Of a DNA stretch of 64,000 nucleotides, positions 17,727 through 26,801 are shown one piece after another. Origin of the DNA: Dysgonomonas sp. PF1-14. GTDB lineage: Bacteria; Bacteroidota; Bacteroidia; Bacteroidales; Dysgonomonadaceae. Under the pieces are notes generated by a model, which did no database searches, was not told the DNA's origin, and was given only the letters and a program-made list of their open reading frames with translations. The position numbers and the translations under genes were made by a program. The DNA lies in NCBI RefSeq assembly GCF_029892965.1, contig NZ_JARXWN010000007.1, positions 165,955 through 229,954 on the forward strand, given 5' to 3'. Each line of letters opens with the position of its first letter. Within the stretch, counting starts at the first letter, position 1.

Positions 17727-17912
17727 GTGGCAAAGAAAGAATCTACCGTAAAAAGTTTCGTTCTGCGTGTCGATCAGGAAATGATGGATGCGATCGAGAA
17801 ATGGGCTGCCGATGAATTTCGCAGTACCAACGGGCAGATACAGTATATTCTCGATCAGGCATTACGTAAAGCAGGACGTATCAAAAAGAACAAATCCGAA
17901 GAAATGAAATAG
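17727..17912 (+). CDS. Arc-type ribbon-helix-helix DNA-binding protein
   Basis: 61 residues starting at GTG. VKSFVLRVDQEMMDAIEKWA provides the strand and first helix of a ribbon-helix-helix fold, and FRSTNGQIQYILDQALRKAG the second helix, as in Arc/MetJ-like proteins. It is 18 bp after the SPFH gene and probably cotranscribed; it may regulate that operon or be a stray antitoxin-like protein. No toxin gene is adjacent. A terminator follows. Confidence 0.82.
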   Translation: MAKKESTVKSFVLRVDQEMMDAIEKWAADEFRSTNGQIQYILDQALRKAGRIKKNKSEEMK

Positions 17913-17930
17913 ATAGAATGTTAATTAAGA

Positions 17931-17961
17931 AGCCGAACATAATAAAAGTTCGGCTTTTTTG
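17931..17961 (+). terminator. Terminator after the SPFH/Arc operon
   Basis: Stem AGCCGAAC (17931-17938) with GTTCGGCT (17948-17955) followed by TTTTTTG. Confidence 0.88.
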
Positions 17962-18036
17962 TTATATATAAGATAATACATGTACAATGTGGGTTAAAAA
18001 CATGTAAATTTATTATTTATTATGTTTATAAATAAC

Positions 18037-18044
18037 TATCTTTG
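18037..18044 (+). promoter_or_regulatory. -7 box of the large lipoprotein gene
   Basis: TATCTTTG, followed by GCACCG, 61 bp upstream of the ATG at 18106. Confidence 0.6.
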
Positions 18045-18105
18045 CACCGTTTTTTACTAAAGCAGGAACTTTACAATTCGAACATCGATAGAACAAAATT
18101 ATTTT

Positions 18106-20598
18106 ATGAAAAAGAGCATTAACAAACTAACTTTACCAATACGTATCATGTCTTTATTATCAGCTATTGTGATAATACTGATGGTTATGTCTTCGTGTAA
18201 GACTCAACGCTCCGTAAAGGAAATCAGGGCAGCTCGTGACGGGGTTGATTATATACCCGAAAAAGTGAAAATAAAAGTCTCTAAAACTACAGCTGATGCT
18301 ATGACCAAGGAGCTTTTCATGCAATCGAAACGTCCGAATATAGAATTGCCTTATATCGAAGGAGGTGATATAAAAGGTGTTAGGACTGTATCGGAAGAGG
18401 TGACATTCACCAATTCGGAGGTTATACCCCGTTCAGGAACAGAAACCGGTAAAGAAACCAACCTTAGCGAAGTTCAGCACCTTAACGAGGTGGTGGTTAC
18501 AGCTAAGTCTCGTTTTACGCCAGAGCAAAACGGACGTGTAAACGTAGACTTCGTCGTTAAAGTCCCTAAAGAAATACTATCTTCCAACTGGCGTGTAACA
18601 ATGAATCCTATACTGTTGCACAACGACTCGGTAGTGCCGTTGAAGAGCGTGGTGCTCAAAGGACAGGATTTCTACAACAAGCAAAAACAGGACTATGCCG
18701 ACTACGACGAGTATGTGAAATCGATAGTAGGTAAATCCGATTATGACAGCATATTCCTTGATCATAAGGGAGTAAGGGAAGATATCAACTTCCAGCAGAA
18801 ATTCTACTATGGTCAGTACCATAAGGAATGGAGTCGTCAGTCAGACTATGAAGAATGGAAATCGAAAAAAGATGATGCAGAAGCTTTGGTTGCAGCCAAA
18901 CAGGTAGGTTACGACCAGAAGACATATCACGAAAATGCCCGTAAAGCAAGAGTGAGAATAATGAAAGAACATGCTAAGGGCAAAGATACTACCGGACTGT
19001 TCAATAAATATATGAGAAGTGTAGCCAAGCCGGGAGACCTGAAGAAAGGTAAAATAAAAGTAGAGCAAAAAGACGATTATCGTATCGACTTTTATAAAGA
19101 ATATTCACGCAGAGCCAGAGAACGTGTAATGGATGACTGGGCTAAAGGTAAAGATACCATCGGTGCCTATAACCGTTATATGAAAGGTTTCGACAAGAAT
19201 ATGAGGACAATGGTACTGGAAGGCGAAGATCTGCGTAAAGTGCCTGAAAGATTCCGCGACCTGTACAGATCGGGGCGTAAGATGGACGAAATAACAAATC
19301 AGTCGCTATCAGACAAAGACTCTATTGAAATAGCTCAACACCGTTATCTGTTTGAGGATATTGCCCTCAATGAAATGAAACAGGAAAGACGTGAAGATAA
19401 AAAAGAGGAAATGATCGTTTTCCCATACGAGTTGAATACGCGTCTTGATAGTGTTGTACAGTCCGACAGAGACTTTACATTCTACTACAAACAGGATTAT
19501 CCTGTGTCGCCGGGTATGAAAAGGCTACGCCTGACAATGAGCAGCCGCGTTGACGCTGTAGACAGAAGCAGTTTTGCCCAGCCACAATCAGATACATTGT
19601 CATATTTCATCTCATCATTGTCGCAGTTGGTCGATACTTCTCTCATAGTGAAAACCACAACTCTACACCGCGATGTATATAACAGTATGGTTATATATCC
19701 TAAGTTTGCTGCCGGAAAAGCTGTGTTCAATGCCGGATATAGCGATAATAAGGCTCAAACTAATAAGGCTCTGGATACATACCGTACATTTACCGGAGAA
19801 GGTAAGTTGTTGATGGATAGTGTTGTACTGAGGGTTTCTACATCACTCGACGGTGAGTACGAAAAGAATATCGAACTGTCTAAAAAACGTGCAGAAGCAC
19901 TTAAGGCATACTTTGTAAAAACATTGGGTGTAACAGAAGATATATTCAAAATACGTTACAGTGGCGAAGACTGGAATACAATGGCCAGACTGATCGTGAG
20001 ACGTACAGATATGCCTAACAAGCCTCAGATACTGGATATGCTTACACAGGCTGTAAACCCTGACCAGTGCGAGGCTAGCATTAAGAAAGATTTTCCACAG
20101 GATTATAAGATCATCCGCGACTCTATCTATCCTATGCTCAACAAGGCCGACGTTATATTCAATATGACTCGTCCGGGCATGGCTGACGAAATCACAGTGA
20201 ATAAAGAAGAGCGCCCTGAATATGCACAGGCACTTCAATATCTGCAAGACAGAGAGTACTGGAAAGCTTTGGATATATTGTCTAACTACCCTGACTACAA
20301 TACGGCACTTTGCCTTGTATGTATGGGATACAATGCAAAAGCTCTTGACTTGCTCGAGAGTCTGAAACAAACAGGTAATACCGAATATCTGCTGGCGATA
20401 CTGGCTATCCGTTCGGGTGACGATAACAAGGCGATAACACACTTGCTGAAAGCTTGTGAGCTGGATCCGTCGAAAGCATACCGTGCTCCGCTCGATCCGG
20501 AAGTAGCAGCATTTGTGAAAAAACACAAACTGCAAGATCAGTTAAATGCAGGTTCTGAAGCAGCTTCGCAAGTGACTGATGAAGAACTGAATCAGTAA
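18106..20598 (+). CDS. Large outer-membrane-type lipoprotein with OmpA-like and TPR-like regions
   Basis: The signal peptide ends LMVMSSC (lipid Cys at about residue 30), so it is a lipoprotein. Residues about 110-190 are beta-rich (HLNEVVVTAKSRF, RVNVDFVVKVPKEIL). Residues 274-305 and 330-361 are two copies of a 32-residue helical unit sharing the core AKGKDT and a final NKYM/NRYM. A segment near residues 565-610 (MDSVVLRVSTSLDGEYEKNI, then LSKKRAEALKAYFVKTLGV) resembles the OmpA peptidoglycan-binding fold, and the last 130 residues look like TPR helices. It is similar in plan to fimbria-associated OmpA-like proteins of Bacteroidetes, but no fimbrial genes are nearby. Monocistronic, with promoter and terminator. 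Confidence 0.75.
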   Translation: MKKSINKLTLPIRIMSLLSAIVIILMVMSSCKTQRSVKEIRAARDGVDYIPEKVKIKVSKTTADAMTKELFMQSKRPNIELPYIEGGDIKGVRTVSEEVTFTNSEVIPRSGTETGKETNLSEVQHLNEVVVTAKSRFTPEQNGRVNVDFVVKVPKEILSSNWRVTMNPILLHNDSVVPLKSVVLKGQDFYNKQKQDYADYDEYVKSIVGKSDYDSIFLDHKGVREDINFQQKFYYGQYHKEWSRQSDYEEWKSKKDDAEALVAAKQVGYDQKTYHENARKARVRIMKEHAKGKDTTGLFNKYMRSVAKPGDLKKGKIKVEQKDDYRIDFYKEYSRRARERVMDDWAKGKDTIGAYNRYMKGFDKNMRTMVLEGEDLRKVPERFRDLYRSGRKMDEITNQSLSDKDSIEIAQHRYLFEDIALNEMKQERREDKKEEMIVFPYELNTRLDSVVQSDRDFTFYYKQDYPVSPGMKRLRLTMSSRVDAVDRSSFAQPQSDTLSYFISSLSQLVDTSLIVKTTTLHRDVYNSMVIYPKFAAGKAVFNAGYSDNKAQTNKALDTYRTFTGEGKLLMDSVVLRVSTSLDGEYEKNIELSKKRAEALKAYFVKTLGVTEDIFKIRYSGEDWNTMARLIVRRTDMPNKPQILDMLTQAVNPDQCEASIKKDFPQDYKIIRDSIYPMLNKADVIFNMTRPGMADEITVNKEERPEYAQALQYLQDREYWKALDILSNYPDYNTALCLVCMGYNAKALDLLESLKQTGNTEYLLAILAIRSGDDNKAITHLLKACELDPSKAYRAPLDPEVAAFVKKHKLQDQLNAGSEAASQVTDEELNQ

Positions 20599-20620
20599 TC
20601 AGACACTGAAATATATAGAT

Positions 20621-20656
20621 AGCCCCGCTCTCAACTAAAAGAGCGGGGCTATTTTT
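20621..20656 (+). terminator. Strong terminator after the large lipoprotein gene
   Basis: Stem AGCCCCGCTCT (20621-20631) with AGAGCGGGGCT (20640-20650) followed by ATTTTTT. Confidence 0.92.
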
Positions 20657-20798
20657 TATCTTTTAAAATGGTAGTTTTTTGAATGGTTTTTTTAATTTTG
20701 TCGACGACTTGCATCTTTTGATGACAGATACAACCTTAATTGAAATAATGTAGCAGCATTTTTATGCCTTATATGATTTAATCAATAAAATGTAGAAG

Positions 20799-22787
20799 AT
20801 GAATTACAGATCCCTTACTTCTCAGGAGATAGATGTGTTAAAATTGCAGAATTGTACTGCTGACGATTGGAATAATATAACGGTGCATCCCGATTTCAAG
20901 CCTGATTATATCAAGCATGTGAATTTCTCGGGTACGATAAAACTGGGCGTTTTCGAAAAAGAATTTACATTACCCGGCGGTCTGAAAAAGCATACGGGAA
21001 TAAATCATGCCTGCTTACACAACTGTGAATTGGGCGACAATGTGCTTATAGAAAGCATCCAGAACTATATAGCCAATTACCGTATAGGAAACAATGTGCG
21101 GATACAAAATATACACCACCTGTATGTCGATTGTGAATCATCGTTCGGTAACGGTGTCGAAGTTGCCGTATTGAACGAAACGGGTGGGAGAGAAGTGATG
21201 ATCTACGATAAACTAAGCGCCCATTATGCTTATATACTGTCCTTCTATCGCCATCGTCCCGAACTGACTAAGAAATTGCAGAATATGGTGCAGGCATATG
21301 CACAGGAACAATCATCTTCTATAGGTACTATCGGCAACGATGTGACTATTGTAAATGCCGGAGCTATAAAGAATGTAAAGATAGGAGACTGTACCGTTAT
21401 CGAAGGGGCACGCCACTTAGAGAACGGCAGCATCAACAGTAACGAACACGATCCTGTCCATATCGGATATAGCGTGATGGCTAACGATTTTATCATCTGC
21501 TCGGGCTCGCGTGTAGAGGACGGGACAATGCTTACACGCTGCTTTGTGGGACAATCCTGTCAGTTGGGACATACCTACTCGGCAGGCGATTCGCTGTTCT
21601 TTAGCAACTGTCAGGGTGAGAACGGAGAGGCCTGTGCGCTGTTTGCCGGTCCTTATACTGTGACGCACCACAAGTCCACTTTACTTATTGCGGGTATGTT
21701 CTCGTTTATGAATGCCGGTTCGGGCTCCAATCAGAGCAACCATATGTACAAGCTGGGGCCTATACATCAGGGAATCGTTGAGCGCGGAGGTAAGACCACC
21801 AGTGATTCGTATATACTGTGGCCGTCGCGTATCGGTGCATTTTCACTGATCATGGGGCGTCACTATCACAATACCGATACTTCTAATATGCCATTCTCGT
21901 ACCTGATAGAGGATAAGAATGAAACCGTATTAGTGCCGGGCGTTAACCTTCGCAGTGTGGGTACTATCCGCGATGCGCAGAAATTTCCGAAGCGTGACAA
22001 GCGTAAAGACCCGAACAAGCTGGATCAGATAAACTTCAACTTGCTCAGTCCTTACACAGTGCAGAAAATGTTTAAGGCGATAGATATACTAAAAGATATG
22101 CTCGATACCTGCGGCGAAGCCAGTGACTTTTATTCATACAAAGGTTGTCGTATAAAGAATTCTTCGCTGAAGAAAGGGCTGAAACTGTACGATATAGCTA
22201 TCAATAAGTTTTTGGGTAACTCCATTATCTCGCGTCTGACAGACTGTTCGTGTACGAGCGATGATGAAATAAGGCAATATCTGAAGCCCGATACATCGGT
22301 CGGACTATCGGTATGGAGTGATATAGGTGGCTTACTGGCTCCACGCTCGGAAATAGATCGTCTGATAGATGATATAGAATCGGGTAGAATAACCAAAGTA
22401 GATGAAATAAATGCTGTGTTCGAGAATCTTCATAAAGATTATTACTCGTTGGAATGGACGTGGGCATGGGACAAAATCCAGCAATATTACGGATTGTCTC
22501 TCGATACTATAACGGCAGCCGATGTGATCAATATTGTGAAACGCTGGCAGGAAGCTGTTGTCGGTCTCGACAAGATGATCTACGAAGATGCCCGTAAGGA
22601 GTTCTCTTTATCGTCTCAGACTGGTTTCGGTGTAGATGGAGACCGCTACCAGAAGCAGATCGACTTTGAGCAGGTACGCGGGGTGTTTGAAGAGAATGCC
22701 TTTGTAGAGGTTGTACTCAAACATATCGATACCAAAACCAAACTGGGTAACTCTATGGTAGAGCGATTGCAGAAGGCGATTGAATAA
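20799..22787 (+). CDS. DUF4954-like left-handed beta-helix protein
   Basis: 662 residues with no signal peptide. Residues about 70-300 have the hexapeptide rhythm of a left-handed beta-helix (NCELGDNVLIESIQNYIANY, IGNNVRIQNIHHLYVD, IGNDVTIVNAGAIKNVKIG), as in sugar-nucleotide acyltransferases and gamma-carbonic anhydrases. The C-terminal 250 residues are helical (IAINKFLGNSIISRLTDC, DKIQQYYGLSLDTITAADVI). This fits the conserved Bacteroidetes family annotated as DUF4954, sometimes described as nucleotidyltransferase- or acyltransferase-like. No substrate can be deduced. It stands alone in its orientation. Confidence 0.82.
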   Translation: MNYRSLTSQEIDVLKLQNCTADDWNNITVHPDFKPDYIKHVNFSGTIKLGVFEKEFTLPGGLKKHTGINHACLHNCELGDNVLIESIQNYIANYRIGNNVRIQNIHHLYVDCESSFGNGVEVAVLNETGGREVMIYDKLSAHYAYILSFYRHRPELTKKLQNMVQAYAQEQSSSIGTIGNDVTIVNAGAIKNVKIGDCTVIEGARHLENGSINSNEHDPVHIGYSVMANDFIICSGSRVEDGTMLTRCFVGQSCQLGHTYSAGDSLFFSNCQGENGEACALFAGPYTVTHHKSTLLIAGMFSFMNAGSGSNQSNHMYKLGPIHQGIVERGGKTTSDSYILWPSRIGAFSLIMGRHYHNTDTSNMPFSYLIEDKNETVLVPGVNLRSVGTIRDAQKFPKRDKRKDPNKLDQINFNLLSPYTVQKMFKAIDILKDMLDTCGEASDFYSYKGCRIKNSSLKKGLKLYDIAINKFLGNSIISRLTDCSCTSDDEIRQYLKPDTSVGLSVWSDIGGLLAPRSEIDRLIDDIESGRITKVDEINAVFENLHKDYYSLEWTWAWDKIQQYYGLSLDTITAADVINIVKRWQEAVVGLDKMIYEDARKEFSLSSQTGFGVDGDRYQKQIDFEQVRGVFEENAFVEVVLKHIDTKTKLGNSMVERLQKAIE

Positions 22788-22798
22788 GCATTTCAAGA

Positions 22799-22866
22799 TG
22801 TAGGGGCGTATTGTATACGCCCGAAGAAGAGATACAACAAACAGGCGTATGCGATACGCCCCTACA
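22799..22866. repeat. TGTAGGGGCG inverted-repeat element
   Basis: Terminal arms TGTAGGGGCGTAT (22799-22811) and ATACGCCCCTACA (22854-22866) are perfect 13-bp inverted repeats, with a second internal pair GTATACGCC/GGCGTATGC. Fragments of the family are seen at about 4709, 27420 and 37268. Confidence 0.85.
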
Positions 22867-22892
22867 TAATGCACAAAATGTCACACAATAAA

Positions 22893-22919
22893 AAAGTCCT
22901 GAATATTATTCAGGACTTT
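22893..22919 (-). terminator. Terminator after rpmE2
   Basis: Stem GTCCTGAAT (22896-22904) with ATTCAGGAC (22908-22916), flanked by A and T runs, usable in both directions. Confidence 0.85.
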
Positions 22920-22959
22920 CCTATTTCTATTATCTCGATAAAAGCTTTATCGCTATAAT

Positions 22960-23220
22960 TTATTTCTCAGTCTGAGTACGCTTAGCGTAACGGCTCATAA
23001 ATTTATCAACACGTCCTGCAGTATCCACAAGTTTTTGTTTACCTGTATAGAATGGATGTGAAGAACTTGTGATTTCAAGCTTTACCAAAGGGTAAGTAAC
23101 ACCATCTATCTCGATAGTTTCCTTTGCATTGATAGTTGAACGTGAGATGAAAACCTCATCATTAGACATATCTTTGAAAGCAACCGGACGGTAATTTTCT
23201 GGATGTATATCTTTTTTCAT
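22960..23220 (-). CDS. rpmE2: 50S ribosomal protein L31, type B (zinc-free)
   Basis: 86 residues with the L31 opening [20 protein letters not shown] and the [20 protein letters not shown] core. The zinc-binding cysteines of type A L31 are absent, as in the type B form that replaces it under zinc limitation in many bacteria. It is preceded by a good promoter (23260-23291). Confidence 0.95.
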   Translation of the reverse strand: MKKDIHPENYRPVAFKDMSNDEVFISRSTINAKETIEIDGVTYPLVKLEITSSSHPFYTGKQKLVDTAGRVDKFMSRYAKRTQTEK

Positions 23221-23259
23221 TTTTATAGTGGTTTTTTAGTTATTTCTTATTTCAGCCGA

Positions 23260-23291
23260 CAAAGATAGCTTTTTAATCCAATTAAAACAAA
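23260..23291 (-). promoter_or_regulatory. Promoter of rpmE2
   Basis: Minus-strand TATCTTTG (23267-23260) with TTTG (23291-23288) and a 20-bp spacer, 40 bp upstream of the start. No obvious Zur-like dyad was recognised. Confidence 0.65.
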
Positions 23292-23404
23292 ATATTCACT
23301 CGAATTTTATCTTCCAAAATCATGTTATTAAAAATTCTAAGCGGAATCTGATAAATTTTGCTTTCTTTTGTTTTCTGAAAATTCAATTATTAAAATAAGG
23401 AACT

Positions 23405-24601
23405 ATGCGTAATTATTTTTTCTTAGCGGCTTTCATTGCGCTGGCAATGCTTTCTTGTAACGGTAAAAACAAAAATGCAGGGCAAACAGCCATCGATATG
23501 GCAGATACAACAAACGTAAATATGGAATCTATATCAGACAATAACAGTATGTATCTTCTGGTGGGCACATATACCGGAGGCGAGAGCGAGGGTATCTATG
23601 TATATCAGTTCGATACGGTATCGGGCTATTCCCAATATAAAAGTGTGGTAAAAATAAGCAATCCTTCATTTCTGGCTGTGAGCAAGGATGAGAAGTATGT
23701 ATATGCCGTATCTGAGGACGGAAACAATGCCGGTGCTGCCAGTGCATTTGCTTTCGACAAGAAGGATGGTTCGCTGAAGTTAATAAACAGTCAGCTGACG
23801 GGTGGCGATGCTCCTTGTTATATTATTGTCGATGATGCCGGTAAACATGTTGTTACGGCTAACTATTCCGGCGGAAGTATAACTCTGTTCGATACTAAAG
23901 AAGACGGATCGCTCAATCCTGCTGCACAGGTTATAACCTTTCAGGGTAAAGGCGTCGATACAGAACGCCAGAAACAACCGCATTTACATTGTGTAAAATA
24001 TTCTCCTGACGGAAAATACCTGTTTGCAGATGATTTGGGAACAGATAAAGTGCACAAATTTGATGTGAATAACGGTGCGCCGGGCAGCTACTTGAAAGTA
24101 GGTACACCTGCTGCATTTAAGGTTGCCGATGCTTCGGGGCCACGTCATCTTACCTTTCATCCGAACGGGAAATATGCTTACCTGATCAATGAACTTTCGG
24201 GGGCAGTCATCGGATTTGCATACGACAGTGCAACCGGAAACCTGACCGAGATGCAGTCTATACAGGCCGATACCTTGAATGCCAAAGGAAGCGCAGATAT
24301 ACACGTTTCGCCCGACGGGAAATTCCTGTATGCATCGAATCGCCTGAAAGGTGACGGGCTTGCAATATTTTCGGTAAACGAAGGTGATGGTAAACTAACC
24401 AAAGTCGGTTATCAGGAAACAGGAGTTCATCCGCGCAACTTTGTGATTACGCCTAATGGCAAATACCTGCTTGCTGCCAGTCGCGACAGCGATGTAATTC
24501 AGATTTTCCTGCGTAATCAGGAAACAGGGCTACTCGAAGATACATTCAGAGATATCAGATTGGATATGCCTGTGTGCCTGAAGTTTGCTTCATTAAAGTG
24601 A
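23405..24601 (+). CDS. Lactonase-family seven-bladed beta-propeller lipoprotein
   Basis: The signal peptide ends ALAMLSC (Cys about 18), giving a lipoprotein of 398 residues. The rest has the repeated propeller strands of the lactonase family (6-phosphogluconolactonase type, YbhE-like): YLLVGTYTGGESEGIYVYQF, NPSFLAVSKDEKYVYAVSE, PHLHCVKYSPDGKYLFADD, GPRHLTFHPNGKYAYLINE and HPRNFVITPNGKYLLAASRD. Cytoplasmic family members hydrolyse 6-phosphogluconolactone; an exported lipid-anchored version probably acts on another lactone, which is inference. No pentose-phosphate gene is adjacent. Confidence 0.87.
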   Translation: MRNYFFLAAFIALAMLSCNGKNKNAGQTAIDMADTTNVNMESISDNNSMYLLVGTYTGGESEGIYVYQFDTVSGYSQYKSVVKISNPSFLAVSKDEKYVYAVSEDGNNAGAASAFAFDKKDGSLKLINSQLTGGDAPCYIIVDDAGKHVVTANYSGGSITLFDTKEDGSLNPAAQVITFQGKGVDTERQKQPHLHCVKYSPDGKYLFADDLGTDKVHKFDVNNGAPGSYLKVGTPAAFKVADASGPRHLTFHPNGKYAYLINELSGAVIGFAYDSATGNLTEMQSIQADTLNAKGSADIHVSPDGKFLYASNRLKGDGLAIFSVNEGDGKLTKVGYQETGVHPRNFVITPNGKYLLAASRDSDVIQIFLRNQETGLLEDTFRDIRLDMPVCLKFASLK

Positions 24602-24648
24602 TTGCTTACTTCGTTACAATAAGGGTATATGAGATTGTTATGAGTATT

Positions 24649-24717
24649 AGTTGCCTCCACTTTTAAGTGGAGGAGATAAGGAAATATTTATAAAACGACT
24701 TAAAAGTCGTGGCAACT
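24649..24717. repeat. CCTCCAC palindrome element, copy 2 (complete with terminal repeats)
   Basis: Bounded by AGTTGCC (24649-24655) and GGCAACT (24711-24717). Inside are the palindrome CCTCCACTTTTAAGTGGAGG (24654-24673) and a second hairpin ACGACTT-AA-AAGTCGT (24695-24710). It lies between convergent genes and could act as a terminator. Confidence 0.85.
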
Positions 24718-24745
24718 GTAATGTTTTGTTCAAATATATAAGAGA

Positions 24746-26428
24746 CTAAGAATGTTGATCCTCTTTGTGTGCACCATACGGAGGCCTTTCGTAAGGTTCC
24801 GGCATATTATATATTGTATTCACATTATAGTGCGAAGACCTGATTTCTATCCCCGCTTCATTAAACACATCCTGTATATTTTTGCGGAGGTCTGAATATA
24901 TATCGTTCATCTTATTGGCATCCTTAGTGTAGACATTCAGTTGGTATTCTACATAAAAGTCGTTTAACGCAGTCTGCATAATGAAAGGCTTTTGTTTTCT
25001 GTTCAGATTCTCGGTTTTATATGCCACTTTCAGCAATAGCTCGTGTACCTGCCTCCATGGGACTTCATACCCTATAGTTACAGTCGAGAACAAAATTAGT
25101 CCATATTGATTGGCTGAGAATGTATAATTGACTGTTTTCGTATTCATTACACTCGAATTGGGAATCGTAATAATTTCATTCTTCGCCGTTCTTACACGCG
25201 TCACAAGAGCCGTTTTTTCAATAATTGTACCTGTGGTATCGTCCATCTTTACCCTGTCTCCCATCCGGAACGGCCTCATATATGTAATAACCAATCCTGC
25301 AATAAGGTTGCCTATTACACTAGTCGACCCCAGCGATATAATGAGCCCGACAAAAACAGAAACCCCCTGAAATACCTGAGAATCGGACTCGGGCAAATAA
25401 GGAAATATCAGTATAAATGTGAATACAAGTAATATTCCTGTAACAATATTATAAGTAGGTTTAGCCCAGTCGGGATAAAAACCCTTAAAAGTAATCTTGC
25501 CCTCTGTTATTTTATCGGTAATAGAGCGCAGGAATTTCTTGATATATCTAAATATGACTATAATAATAAGTATCGTAAACAGATTGGGCATATAGTTTTT
25601 TATACTGAGCCCTATCTTTTTCAGTGGAGCTACAATATAATCTATCAATTGGTCGGAAAGGCTCGTAGTATAAGGGAACAGCTTGAATATAAGTAGCAAC
25701 CCGGCTCCCAAAGCTGTTGCTATAATAAGGAAACGAATAAGCCTGAGCAGTGCAAAAATAATCTGTACCTCTTTTTCCGCGTCTATAATACCCAGAAATC
25801 CTTTTATCTTTTTGTGCTGTAATTTCCTTACTACAATTCTGAGTCGTCTGTACAAATACTGGATCAGACGGATAAAGAAATACTCGGCGACTATGATCAA
25901 TATAATTGTAAGTGCCTGTATGCCTTTTCTTTTCCAACTGTTATCGTATTGTTCTTTATCTATTGCACTGATGATGAGGTGCAGATACGATTGCGCGAGA
26001 TCCGTTTTAGAACGTCCGTATATCTGAGCCTGCAACGTATCTATACTCACTATGATTCGGGGATGCTGATATCTACCATCCTCATACACAATGTTTATCT
26101 GGTCGTTAAACTCTTCCAGACGCAGCGAGTCGGGAGAATATAATACATACTCCTCCAATTGTTGAATTTTTTCATTGATGGCTGCAGCTCTTTGCTGTAC
26201 AGTAAATGATCCGATACTACCGTGTATCAGAAACAAAGTATCTCTGAACGGTGCTACAGGCGCCCCTTGGCTCTGGTTCAGGGCTATCTGCGTGGAGTCC
26301 ACTTTTGTCACTACAGGTTGCTTCTGTTTCGAACTTCGCCTTTGGGCAGAAATACCCAGAGAAACCAAACATAATAAAGCAATAAGTATAGTTTTATATA
26401 GTATCGGACAATATCTTTTTGTTCCCAT
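24746..26428 (-). CDS. MscS-family mechanosensitive channel with periplasmic N-terminal domain
   Basis: 560 residues: signal peptide (about 1-29), a soluble region (30-165), five or so membrane helices (165-370), then the MscS pore and beta domain with LGSTSVIGNLIAGLVITYMR, GDRVKMDDTTGTIIEKTALV and ITIPNSSVMNTKTVNYTF. It should open under membrane tension and release solutes on hypo-osmotic shock. The extra N-terminal domain makes it an MscM/MscK-like large form. It is convergent with the lactonase gene, and a -7 box lies at 26458-26465. Confidence 0.92.
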   Translation of the reverse strand: MGTKRYCPILYKTILIALLCLVSLGISAQRRSSKQKQPVVTKVDSTQIALNQSQGAPVAPFRDTLFLIHGSIGSFTVQQRAAAINEKIQQLEEYVLYSPDSLRLEEFNDQINIVYEDGRYQHPRIIVSIDTLQAQIYGRSKTDLAQSYLHLIISAIDKEQYDNSWKRKGIQALTIILIIVAEYFFIRLIQYLYRRLRIVVRKLQHKKIKGFLGIIDAEKEVQIIFALLRLIRFLIIATALGAGLLLIFKLFPYTTSLSDQLIDYIVAPLKKIGLSIKNYMPNLFTILIIIVIFRYIKKFLRSITDKITEGKITFKGFYPDWAKPTYNIVTGILLVFTFILIFPYLPESDSQVFQGVSVFVGLIISLGSTSVIGNLIAGLVITYMRPFRMGDRVKMDDTTGTIIEKTALVTRVRTAKNEIITIPNSSVMNTKTVNYTFSANQYGLILFSTVTIGYEVPWRQVHELLLKVAYKTENLNRKQKPFIMQTALNDFYVEYQLNVYTKDANKMNDIYSDLRKNIQDVFNEAGIEIRSSHYNVNTIYNMPEPYERPPYGAHKEDQHS

Positions 26429-26457
26429 TCCTGTTATACCAAAATTTTATAGTAAGG

Positions 26458-26465
26458 CAAATATA
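26458..26465 (-). promoter_or_regulatory. -7 box upstream of the MscS gene
   Basis: The plus-strand CAAATATA gives TATATTTG on the minus strand, 30 bp before the start codon. Confidence 0.55.
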
Positions 26466-26613
26466 AACAAGTTTAATATATGTTAGTCTTTTTGATGAAA
26501 ATAAAAATAATTTATCAGTAGAACTCTTGTAAATAAAGGGTATTTCATCACTTTCGGACTAGTTTGTCTGTATTTTCTTTGCCTACGGACAAGAAGTCTG
26601 TGTAAGCAAAAGA

Positions 26614-26688
26614 ATTGCCTCCACTTTTAAGTGGAGGTATCAAAAGATTATACTAGATGGCTTTAGCCAAACTGTTTGACTAAAGTCC
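26614..26688. repeat. CCTCCAC palindrome element, copy 3
   Basis: Palindrome at 26618-26637, then GGCTTTAGCCAAA (26659-26671) and TTTGACTAAAGTCC (26675-26688). Same layout as copy 1. It occupies part of the 373-bp gap 26429-26801; the rest of that gap shows only the MscS promoter and no gene. Confidence 0.8.
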
Positions 26689-26801
26689 TTTTTCAAGTTA
26701 CTTCCAACTGATATAGAGTTCAACAACTTTACTCCTTTTTTATCACTTTCCCCAAACTTTATCTATACCTAAAAAGTATAAACCAATAATTTTTTGAAGT
26801 T

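Noticed and set aside
17727..17912. Antitoxin of a toxin-antitoxin module
   Set aside because: No toxin-sized partner gene is adjacent; the only neighbour in the operon is the SPFH protein.
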